A stretch of DNA of 64,000 nt, from contig NZ_QWET01000001.1 of NCBI RefSeq assembly GCF_003573545.1, positions 1-64,000 of the forward strand. Reading direction: 5' to 3'. Origin of the DNA: Mariniphaga sediminis (GTDB taxonomy: Bacteria; Bacteroidota; Bacteroidia; Bacteroidales; Prolixibacteraceae). Below the pieces are notes generated by a model. That model was not told the origin of the DNA. It searched no databases and saw only the letters and a list, made by a program, of their open reading frames with translations. The position numbers and the translations under genes were made by a program. Each line of letters opens with the position of its first letter. Positions within the stretch are counted from its first letter, which is position 1. Positions 52,483 through 60,634 of the stretch are shown here, piece by piece.

Positions 52483-55400
52483 ATGAAAAAAAGGCGAATT
52501 ACAGGATTCCCTAGGATGGGGGTTTTAAAAAAGTTTTATCGTATTATGAGGTTGACGGTATTCTTTTCATTTTTACTTGTATTTCATGCGGTTGGTTTCA
52601 ATACTTATTCGCAAAGTACAAAGCTTAACGTAAAACTTAAAAATACTTCCTTAAAGGAGATTTTTGAGGAAATTGAGAAACAAAGTGAATTCGTGTTCCT
52701 TTATAATTACGATGTCCTTTCGAAACAGAATTTTAAGTCGGTAAGTTTTACCAACGCTTCTATTGAAGAAATACTAAACAAAGTTCTCAACGAAGAAAAA
52801 ATTGAGTACCTGATAAGGGACCGGCAGGTAATAATAAAAGAAAAAGTAAATATAAAACCGGAAGAGATCCCGGAAATCCAGGAACAGAAAAAGATTGAGA
52901 TCAGTGGGCAGGTTACCGACCAAAACGGAGAACCTATTCCCGGTGTTTCAGTGTATCTGAAAGGAACAACTATTGGTATTGTTACAGATGTCAACGGACA
53001 ATATCAGTTGTCGCTCCCTGAAAACAGCAGGACACTTGTTTTTTCATTTGTTGGTATGTCTACGCAGGAAGTTGAGATTGGCAACCGGACGGTCATTAAT
53101 ATTCAGTTGAGCGAAGATGTAGCTTCTCTTGAGGAGGTTGTAGTTACTGCCTTAGGGATTGAAAAAAACAAACGGACCTTAACGTATGCCACCCAGCAGG
53201 TTGATGTTGACGCCGTGACTACTGTAAAAGATATAAGCCTTGGGAATATGCTCGCCGGTAAATTGGCCGGGGTTGCTGTAACTACAGGCTCAGGGGCAGG
53301 TGGCGTTGGTTCCGGTTCCCGTGTTATAATTAGGGGAGAACGTTCGATTAGCGGAGGAAATACCCCTTTAATTATTGTAGACGGTGTACCTTCCAATTTT
53401 GGCCTGGATGGTATTAATCCTGATGATGTCGAAAAAATTAATGTTTTAAAAGGGCCTTCAGCATCGGCTCTTTATGGGTCAGCAGCCGCAAACGGGGTCA
53501 TTATTGTAACCACTAAAAAGGGGGAAAAAGGGAAAACACAAGTTCAGGTGAATTCACTGACATCGTTTGATGTGCCTTATCTGTACCCTGAGTTCCAGAA
53601 TGAATATGCACAAGGGAACAGTGGAATGTATAATGCCAATGAGGAAACGTCAAGCTGGGGACCCAAAATGGAGGGGCAGACGGTTACTGACTGGAGAGAG
53701 AATGAGGTTCCTCTTGATGCGCAGCCCAATAACATAAAAGATTTTTTCCGGACAGGCTATAACCTCACGAACAGTCTGTCTTACAGTATGGGAAATGAAA
53801 AGTCGACAGCTTATTTTTCGTATACAAACGTTACAGCCGGAGGCCTGATTCCGGTAAACGAAATGGAGCGTCATAATTTTAACCTGCGTATGGATGCAGA
53901 GTTAATTGAAAACCTGAAGCTTGATTGTATTCTTACCTGGCAAAAGGGTATGAATGAGAATGGACCGGTAACTGGCGATGATTTATTCAGTCCGATGTGG
54001 CAATTGATTAAAATGCCAAGGAGCATACGTACTTCTGACATCAGTGAAGCTTCTTATATTGATGAGTTCCTTTCCAGGAAACAGTTGACCTGGGCTCCAA
54101 GTTCTACCGGAGTGATAAATCCATATTGGTCAATATATGGACGAGAGGCGGTTAAAAAAAGCAGCTACCTGAATGCGGTGGCAGCATTAAAATATGATAT
54201 TACACCCTGGCTCTATATTCAGGGAAGAGGGCAAATGGCAAATAATTCAGAAAATGAAGAAGAAAAATTGTATTGGGATACACAATACGTTGCTTCAGGA
54301 AAAGGGAAATATTACAGAAAGTATATTAATAGTCAGAAATTAAATGCTGATTTCCTACTGGGTTTTAATAAAGAACTGGTTGACGATTTACAGATAACTG
54401 CCAACTTGGGAGCCGAAATCAGGGACTCAAGAAGTGAGTGGTTGGAGTCTGAGACGATGGAAGGATTGGTTATTGAAAATAAGTTTTACTTGGAAAATGG
54501 AGTAAAGACTAAAACCAAGGATTATGAGAACCATACTCAGACGCAATCGGTTTACGGGACTGTTCAGTTGGGATTCCGTAATTACCTGTTCCTGGATGTT
54601 ACTGCACGTAATGACTGGAATTCAACCCTTCCGGCACCTCACGATTATTTTTATCCTTCCGTTGGGTTAACTGGTGTTATATCTGATATTATTCCTTTAC
54701 CCGAAATAATATCTTTTGCCAAGCTCAGAGGCTCCTATGCCGAGGTTGGTAACGGGGCTTCATTTGCCAGTATCTACCAGACTTTTTCACGTGAATCAAA
54801 CGGTACTATGGGCATTGTTAAGCCTAATTCGGGCAAAGTACCTTCAGAACTCATCCCGGAACGTACAAAGGCCTGGGAAGCAGGGGCTGAGATGAGGTTG
54901 TTAAAAGATCGCTTTGGAATTGATTTTACCTGGTATAAATCAAATACATATAATCAATTAGTTTTTGTTACATCGCCTCCTTCATCGGGCTACAGTAGTG
55001 CAGGAATTAATTGTGGAAACATCCAGAATAAAGGGATTGAGGTAATGCTGACAACAGTTCCAATTCAGGTAAAGAATCTTAAATGGGACTTAAGCCTGAA
55101 TTTTTCACGCAACTGGAATAAAGTGATAGAACTTACCAGTACGTTGGATCGATATCGAATTAGTGCACCTGATTTATCTGTTGGTAACAGTTGGATTATT
55201 GTAGGCCGTCCGTATGGTGAAATTTTATCAAAAGGTTTTGTCCGTAATGAAGAGGGACAAGTGATTGTCGATGAACTTGGTTATCCTGAAATAACCGCTG
55301 ATTCAGAAATATATTTGGGGAACTTTAATTATGACTGGAGAAGCAGCCTGAATAATAATATCCGGTATAAAAACTGGAACCTCTATTTTTTGATTGACCT

Positions 55401-55872
55401 GAACTATGGCGGAGTCCGTCAGTCGGCTACCGAGGCTCAAATGATGGGAAGTGGAACCAGTATCGCTACACTCTACGGACGGGATGGTTTTGTTTTTGAC
55501 GGCGTAAAAAGAGTTATCGCTGAAGATGAATCGGTAAGTTATGTCCCCAACGATATTGAAATTACAGCAGAACAGTACGGGAAACATATTGGAGGCCGCG
55601 CTACCAGCGGGGCAGGAGAAGCTTTTAATCATGAAGCTACTAATTCACGTTTGCGCGAATTGTCAATAGGTTATACCCTTCCTGTGAAAAGTGCTGTAAT
55701 AAAAGATATTACGGTGTCAGCAATTGGAAGAAACCTGTTCTATATTTACAATGCCTGTAAATGGTTTGATCCTGACATTACATACGATCTTGAAAAAAAT
55801 GGGCAAGGATCTGAGAGTGCATTCTTACCGGGAGCCAGAAATGTTGGTTTTAATATTAAGTTGTCATTATAA
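52483..55872 (+). CDS. SusC/RagA-type TonB-dependent receptor with STN domain
   Basis: 1129 residues: signal peptide (to about residue 44), STN domain (TKLNVKLKNTSLKEIFEEIE onward, about 45-115), regulatory beta domain (ISGQVTDQNGEPIPGVSVYLKG), EEVVVTALGIEKNKRTLTY, plug (LIIVDGVPSNFG, VLKGPSASALYGSAAANG) and outer-membrane barrel ending ARNVGFNIKLSL. It forms the outer-membrane importer of this locus with the SusD gene 26 bases downstream. The STN domain implies control through the FecR/sigma pair. It is clearly related to, but not a recent copy of, the SusC at 7749. Confidence 0.95.
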   Translation: MKKRRITGFPRMGVLKKFYRIMRLTVFFSFLLVFHAVGFNTYSQSTKLNVKLKNTSLKEIFEEIEKQSEFVFLYNYDVLSKQNFKSVSFTNASIEEILNKVLNEEKIEYLIRDRQVIIKEKVNIKPEEIPEIQEQKKIEISGQVTDQNGEPIPGVSVYLKGTTIGIVTDVNGQYQLSLPENSRTLVFSFVGMSTQEVEIGNRTVINIQLSEDVASLEEVVVTALGIEKNKRTLTYATQQVDVDAVTTVKDISLGNMLAGKLAGVAVTTGSGAGGVGSGSRVIIRGERSISGGNTPLIIVDGVPSNFGLDGINPDDVEKINVLKGPSASALYGSAAANGVIIVTTKKGEKGKTQVQVNSLTSFDVPYLYPEFQNEYAQGNSGMYNANEETSSWGPKMEGQTVTDWRENEVPLDAQPNNIKDFFRTGYNLTNSLSYSMGNEKSTAYFSYTNVTAGGLIPVNEMERHNFNLRMDAELIENLKLDCILTWQKGMNENGPVTGDDLFSPMWQLIKMPRSIRTSDISEASYIDEFLSRKQLTWAPSSTGVINPYWSIYGREAVKKSSYLNAVAALKYDITPWLYIQGRGQMANNSENEEEKLYWDTQYVASGKGKYYRKYINSQKLNADFLLGFNKELVDDLQITANLGAEIRDSRSEWLESETMEGLVIENKFYLENGVKTKTKDYENHTQTQSVYGTVQLGFRNYLFLDVTARNDWNSTLPAPHDYFYPSVGLTGVISDIIPLPEIISFAKLRGSYAEVGNGASFASIYQTFSRESNGTMGIVKPNSGKVPSELIPERTKAWEAGAEMRLLKDRFGIDFTWYKSNTYNQLVFVTSPPSSGYSSAGINCGNIQNKGIEVMLTTVPIQVKNLKWDLSLNFSRNWNKVIELTSTLDRYRISAPDLSVGNSWIIVGRPYGEILSKGFVRNEEGQVIVDELGYPEITADSEIYLGNFNYDWRSSLNNNIRYKNWNLYFLIDLNYGGVRQSATEAQMMGSGTSIATLYGRDGFVFDGVKRVIAEDESVSYVPNDIEITAEQYGKHIGGRATSGAGEAFNHEATNSRLRELSIGYTLPVKSAVIKDITVSAIGRNLFYIYNACKWFDPDITYDLEKNGQGSESAFLPGARNVGFNIKLSL

Positions 55873-55898
55873 TGGTTAAACTGTAAAAAGAAATAAGA

Positions 55899-57521
55899 AT
55901 GAACAAGAATATATCAAATAGGCTGACAAAAAAATTATGTTACATATTTATTGTGCTCGTAGTATCGTATTCATGTACAGATAATTTTGAAGAAATAAAC
56001 ACCAATAAAACCCAGTTAATGGCAATAGGACCTAAAGAATACGCTGAGTTGTTTGCCTTTGGGGTGCATGAAGGGCTATCATGGACTACCACCGATAATA
56101 TGAGCAGGATGTCAAGTACGTTGGTCTCAAATAATTGCGGATATATTTCCTGTGGTATACAGTCTTATGACCAGTATATGCAGGGAGTTGGCTGGCAGGA
56201 TGCAGGGTTTCATGATGTTTACAGCCAGAGTTTGCCTGCTATTTTAAGTATTATGAGTGATGCAGAGCGGAAAGGAGATATGGTTTCGTATAGCCTTGCA
56301 CAGATATGGAAAGTGTTCCAGTTACAGCGTGCAACCGATATCTGGGGATCCGTTCCTTATACGGAAGCCGGAAGCGGAAAAGAAGCTGTTGCTTATGACA
56401 ATCAAAGAGATATTTATTACATGATGTTTGAGGAACTTGCCAGTGCAATGGACATTCTTAAAGGAGAATTGGCAAGTAATCCTGGATTAACCGTTTTTGG
56501 CCCTGGCGATAAGATTTATGCCGGCAATATTTCAAAATGGCTGAAATTTGCCAATACACTTCGATTAAGGATGGCTATACGGATTTCGAATGTTGAACCT
56601 GAAAAGGCAAAACAGGAAGCAGAAGCTGCTATTGCTGCAGGCCCTATGCTCGAAACCAATGCTGATGATGCGTTGTACCCGGTTGAAGACCTTAATGAAG
56701 AAGGCAATGGAATGCCCAGGATGGAGTCCTTTTATCAGGATGTTATGAGTACAAATATGGAAAGTCTGCTGAAGGGGTACAATGATCCCCGTATGGAAGA
56801 ATTCTGGTCCCCGGTTGAATTGAACCCTGTGAACAGGAAGTTCCCTGAATTATATAAAAATAACATTGGCGGGTACCATGGTTTTTCAAGCGGTTCCAAT
56901 CCCGAAGTATATACCTACTTCCGGGCATATTCCAAGTACGGTCCCCGTTTTCAGGACGGTAATCAATATAAAACTCCTATAAATGTAATGAATGCAGCCG
57001 AAGCTTATTTCCTGAAGGCAGAAGGGGCTTGGAGAGGTTGGAATATGGGAGGTACAGCAGAATCCTTTTATAAGAAAGGAATTGAAATATCCATTAAGCA
57101 GTGGAAAGGAACCACTTATCCAATGAGCGCCATTGATGATTATATTAATGGTACCTCAACACCGGTGGCTCCGGAGAACCCACCTTATTACGATCCGCCA
57201 ATGACCGATATCCCGGTCAAGTTCTCATCTGACAAAACAAAACAGTACGAGCAAATCATGACTCAAAAATGGCTTGCATTGTTTCCCGTTAGTTTTGAGG
57301 CATGGGCTGAATTCAGAAGGACAAGACTACCCAAATTATATCCTAAAAAATATTCGGTTAATGCAAATATTAACCCATCAGCCGGACAAGTACAAACACG
57401 TTGCTCTTACGTAGAAAGTGAAAAAAATGCAAATACGGAGGAAGTAGAGAAAGCTGTCCAAATGTTAGGTGGTTCTGATCTGGAAAATATCCCGCTATGG
57501 TGGGATGTCAATCCTAACTAA
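55899..57521 (+). CDS. SusD/RagB-family outer-membrane lipoprotein
   Basis: 540 residues with lipobox Cys26 (VVSYSC) and the TDNFEEINTNKTQ start of the TNPN-type SusD class. The helical region WKVFQLQRATDIWGSVPYTEAGSG and ISKWLKFANTLRLRMAIRIS, and the C-terminal KWLALFPVSFEAWAEFRRTRLPKL, are typical. It would bind the oligosaccharide and cap the SusC barrel. It is followed by a hairpin and then the LamG gene. Confidence 0.93.
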   Translation: MNKNISNRLTKKLCYIFIVLVVSYSCTDNFEEINTNKTQLMAIGPKEYAELFAFGVHEGLSWTTTDNMSRMSSTLVSNNCGYISCGIQSYDQYMQGVGWQDAGFHDVYSQSLPAILSIMSDAERKGDMVSYSLAQIWKVFQLQRATDIWGSVPYTEAGSGKEAVAYDNQRDIYYMMFEELASAMDILKGELASNPGLTVFGPGDKIYAGNISKWLKFANTLRLRMAIRISNVEPEKAKQEAEAAIAAGPMLETNADDALYPVEDLNEEGNGMPRMESFYQDVMSTNMESLLKGYNDPRMEEFWSPVELNPVNRKFPELYKNNIGGYHGFSSGSNPEVYTYFRAYSKYGPRFQDGNQYKTPINVMNAAEAYFLKAEGAWRGWNMGGTAESFYKKGIEISIKQWKGTTYPMSAIDDYINGTSTPVAPENPPYYDPPMTDIPVKFSSDKTKQYEQIMTQKWLALFPVSFEAWAEFRRTRLPKLYPKKYSVNANINPSAGQVQTRCSYVESEKNANTEEVEKAVQMLGGSDLENIPLWWDVNPN

Positions 57522-57537
57522 GCCACGTTCTCAGAAA

Positions 57538-57570
57538 ATAGGCATGAAGGATTTATTTCTTCATGCCTAT
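57538..57570. terminator. Hairpin after the second SusD gene
   Basis: A 12-base stem: ATAGGCATGAAG (57538-57549) pairs with CTTCATGCCTAT (57559-57570) around a nine-base loop. No T-run follows, so it may reduce read-through or protect the SusCD message rather than end transcription fully. Confidence 0.6.
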
Positions 57571-57707
57571 CTCTAACAGCAGGATATATCTGGTCCTGCT
57601 CAGATACGAAACTTTTATAACAAGTATTCTAATAATAGAATATTTACTCTGGAGTAGAACTAACTATAATCAATATTTATAATAATTTTTAACTTAAAAT
57701 TTTTGGT

Positions 57708-60173
57708 ATGAAAAGAAAAGTTTACTTTTTGTTAGCAGGTGTATTTATGGCTATGCTCTCTTTTGCACAGGGACCAGTCGTATATTTACCTTTGGACAAC
57801 GATTTAAGCGATGCCAGTGGCAACGGCAACGATGCAACGGATGCCGGAGTAATCGCTACCTCATTTGTGAATGATGCCGAACGAGGCATGGTAGCTTTCT
57901 TCGACACTGCTTCGCACGCCACATTACCTTTGGTCGATGCATTGAAATTTGGAGCCGGTCAGGATTTCTCTTTTGCCATGTGGATGAAGATAAATCGGAT
58001 AGGCGGAGACCCTGTAATTATAGGAAATAAAGATTGGGGTAGTGGGCAGAACAAAGGTTTCTGTATGTACTCGAAAAATGCAGATGTTGTAGGTTCACCC
58101 AATTGCGGGATTAACTTTGGCGATGGTAAAACCGCTGTAGGCGGAAGCAACGAGCGGGTATACTGGACAGCTTTTGAGAATGGAGCGCCTGACTGTGTTG
58201 ATGATAACTGGCATTTTGTAGCCGTATCGTTCGACCGTGACGACACTATCCGTGTCTGGATAGATGGCGAGCAACAGTACAGCAATGCAGCCTTGTCGTT
58301 AATGCCGGGTATGGCCTGGGACGATGACAACAATTATCCGTTTACGATAATGGAAGATGGCACGGGTACGTACAACGAAGGAGCAGGTCTGAAAGGTTAT
58401 ATTGATGAGTTGAGGGTTTGGAACCGGGTTATTACCGATGCCGATGTTCAGGAGATTTATGAATCATCTTCGGCCGGCGAGGGACCGGTTGTTTACCTTC
58501 CGTTAGACAATGATTTAACTGATGCCAGCGGCAACGGCAACGATGCAACGGATGCCGGAGTAATCGCTACCTCATTTGTGAATGATCCGCAACGAGGCAT
58601 GGTAGCTTTCTTCGACACTGCTTCGCACGCCACATTACCTTTGGTCGATGCATTGAAATTTGGAGCCGGTCAGGATTTCTCTTTTGCCATGTGGATGAAG
58701 ATAAATCGGATAGGCGGAGACCCTGTAATTATAGGAAATAAAGATTGGGGTAGTGGGCAGAACAAAGGTTTCTGTATGTACTCGAAAAATGCAGATGTTG
58801 TAGGTTCACCCAATTGCGGGATTAACTTTGGCGATGGTAAAACCGCTGTAGGCGGAAGCAACGAGCGGGTATACTGGACAGCTTTTGAGAATGGAGCGCC
58901 TGACTGTGTTGATGATAACTGGCATTTTGTAGCCGTATCGTTCGACCGTGACGACACCATCCGTGTCTGGATAGATGGCGAGCAACAGTACAGCAATGCA
59001 GCTTTGTCGTTAATGCCGGGTATGGCCTGGGACGATGACAACAATTATCCGTTTACGATAATGGAAGACGGCACGGGTTCATACAACGAAGGAGCAGGTC
59101 TGAAAGGTTATATTGATGAGTTGAGGGTTTGGAATCGTGTTATTACCGATACTGATGTTCAGGAGATTTATGAACCACTTTCTGTCGGCGACGGACCGGT
59201 TGTTTATCTTCCGTTAGACAATGATTTAAGCGATGCCAGTGGCAACGGCAACGATGCTACCGATGCAGGAGCGATAGCTACTTCATTTGTGAATGATCCG
59301 CAACGAGGTATGGTTGCTTTCTTCGACACTGCTTCGCACGCCACATTACCTTTGGTCGATGCATTGAAATTTGGAGCCGGCCAGGATTTCTCTTTTGCCA
59401 TGTGGATGAAGATAAATCGGGTAGGCGGAGACCCTGTAATTATAGGAAATAAAGATTGGGGTAGTGGGCAGAACAAAGGTTTCTGTATGTACTCGAAAAA
59501 TGCGGATGTTGTAGGTTCACCCAATTGCGGGATTAACTTTGGCGATGGTAAAACCGCTGTAGGCGGAAGCAACGAGCGGGTATACTGGACAGCTTTTGAG
59601 AATGGAGCACCCGACTGTGTTGATGATAACTGGCATTTTGTAGCCGTATCGTTCGACCGTGACGACACCATCCGTGTATGGATAGATGGCGAGCAACAGT
59701 ACAGCAATGCAGCCTTGTCGTTAATGCCGGGTATGGCCTGGGACGATGACAACAATTATCCGTTTACGATAATGGAAGACGGCACGGGTACGTACAACGA
59801 AGGAGCAGGTCTGAAAGGTTATATTGATGAGTTGAGGGTTTGGAACCGTGTTATTACCGATACCGATATTCAGCAGATTTATTCTCCTATTACCAGTATT
59901 TACCAGAGGCCATCAGTATCGCTAAGTTCTGTTGTTTATCCGAATCCTGCCAACAGTGAAGTAAATCTCAAATTCAATTCAAAAAAATCAGGAACGGCAC
60001 AGATTTCCATTTATAACAGCGCTGGTATGTTACAGAAAGGATTTTCATATTCAACAGTTTCCGGACAAAATATAGCCACTTTTGATGTTAGAGGATGGAG
60101 AACTGGAATTTATTTAGTAAGAGTAGCTTCTGAAAGTAATTCTGAAACTGTTCGTTTGGTGGTAACTGAATAA
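57708..60173 (+). CDS. Type IX-secreted protein with three near-identical LamG domains
   Basis: 821 residues: signal peptide (to about residue 21), three concanavalin-like LamG domains of 237 residues each (each starting GPVVYLPLDNDL and ending near ELRVWNRVITD), then a type IX C-terminal sorting domain (VVYPNPANSEVNLKFNSK to the end, with GIYLVRV). LamG domains bind carbohydrates or proteins; there is no catalytic domain. It is likely a surface glycan-binding protein of this locus. The three units begin at 57771, 58482 and 59193 and differ only at scattered bases. A terminator follows, separating it from the glycosidase-like gene. Confidence 0.9.
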   Translation: MKRKVYFLLAGVFMAMLSFAQGPVVYLPLDNDLSDASGNGNDATDAGVIATSFVNDAERGMVAFFDTASHATLPLVDALKFGAGQDFSFAMWMKINRIGGDPVIIGNKDWGSGQNKGFCMYSKNADVVGSPNCGINFGDGKTAVGGSNERVYWTAFENGAPDCVDDNWHFVAVSFDRDDTIRVWIDGEQQYSNAALSLMPGMAWDDDNNYPFTIMEDGTGTYNEGAGLKGYIDELRVWNRVITDADVQEIYESSSAGEGPVVYLPLDNDLTDASGNGNDATDAGVIATSFVNDPQRGMVAFFDTASHATLPLVDALKFGAGQDFSFAMWMKINRIGGDPVIIGNKDWGSGQNKGFCMYSKNADVVGSPNCGINFGDGKTAVGGSNERVYWTAFENGAPDCVDDNWHFVAVSFDRDDTIRVWIDGEQQYSNAALSLMPGMAWDDDNNYPFTIMEDGTGSYNEGAGLKGYIDELRVWNRVITDTDVQEIYEPLSVGDGPVVYLPLDNDLSDASGNGNDATDAGAIATSFVNDPQRGMVAFFDTASHATLPLVDALKFGAGQDFSFAMWMKINRVGGDPVIIGNKDWGSGQNKGFCMYSKNADVVGSPNCGINFGDGKTAVGGSNERVYWTAFENGAPDCVDDNWHFVAVSFDRDDTIRVWIDGEQQYSNAALSLMPGMAWDDDNNYPFTIMEDGTGTYNEGAGLKGYIDELRVWNRVITDTDIQQIYSPITSIYQRPSVSLSSVVYPNPANSEVNLKFNSKKSGTAQISIYNSAGMLQKGFSYSTVSGQNIATFDVRGWRTGIYLVRVASESNSETVRLVVTE
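57771..59903 (+). repeat. Three tandem 711-bp repeats inside the LamG gene
   Basis: Units begin at 57771, 58482 and 59193, a 711-bp (237-codon) period. Differences are few and partly silent, for example GCCGAACGA in unit 1 against CCGCAACGA in units 2 and 3. This level of identity suggests recent duplication or ongoing gene conversion. Confidence 0.92.
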
Positions 60174-60221
60174 TATTTTTTTGTTCTGGTAAATTTGAAC
60201 AAAAGAATCTAATTTTAATTT

Positions 60222-60259
60222 GCCCCTCTCTCAACAGTATCAGGGGGAGGGGCTTTTTT
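60222..60259 (+). terminator. Rho-independent terminator after the LamG gene
   Basis: GCCCCTC (60222-60228) pairs with GAGGGGC (60247-60253), followed by six T. It lies 49 bases after the stop codon. Confidence 0.88.
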
Positions 60260-60510
60260 ATGAAATATCCTCACGAAATAAGGTGGGGCAAGCATAAATG
60301 CAAATTTATATTCGATGGTTGTTGGCTTTTCTGAATCTCTTGCTATTGATAACTGGGAGGAATGAGATGTTCGATGCAAAATATAAAATCTGGTTTATAA
60401 AAACTTTATAGAATGAAGTGAGCATGATTAGAAAAAACACCAGGGATAAATGACTATTTGTCAATCATGGAATTCCATGCGACAATTAAAAAACTAAAAG
60501 AAAAAAATGT

Positions 60511-60590
60511 ATGAAACGAACATGAATTTTAATTCTTTAAATTCACAAACAAGAAGAATTAAAATTGACTTAGGTCGAACTTCGTTTCAT
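60511..60590. repeat. Nested inverted repeat upstream of the glycosidase-like gene
   Basis: ATGAAACGAA (60511-60520) pairs with TTCGTTTCAT (60581-60590), and AATTTTAATTCTT (60525-60537) pairs with AAGAATTAAAATT (60554-60566). Both pairs are perfect. The left arm word TGAAACGA(A/G)CATGAA also occurs at 41523. It may be a dispersed palindromic element or the hairpin leader of the following gene. Confidence 0.75.
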
Positions 60591-60634
60591 CGGGAGTTAC
60601 ATCGAATACAAACGAAATAAACAATTTTAGTGAG

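Larger units (their letters stand above)
60174..60634. other. Intergenic region between the LamG and glycosidase-like genes
   Basis: 461 bases with no ORF worth calling. It holds the terminator at 60222-60259 and the nested inverted repeat at 60511-60590. The remaining AT-rich part carries the promoter for the next gene, but no clear TAnnTTTG element was found. Confidence 0.6.

Noticed and set aside
57722-59755. Three repeated antisense ORFs in the LamG gene
   Set aside because: They are shadows of the 711-bp repeat and copy its period exactly.
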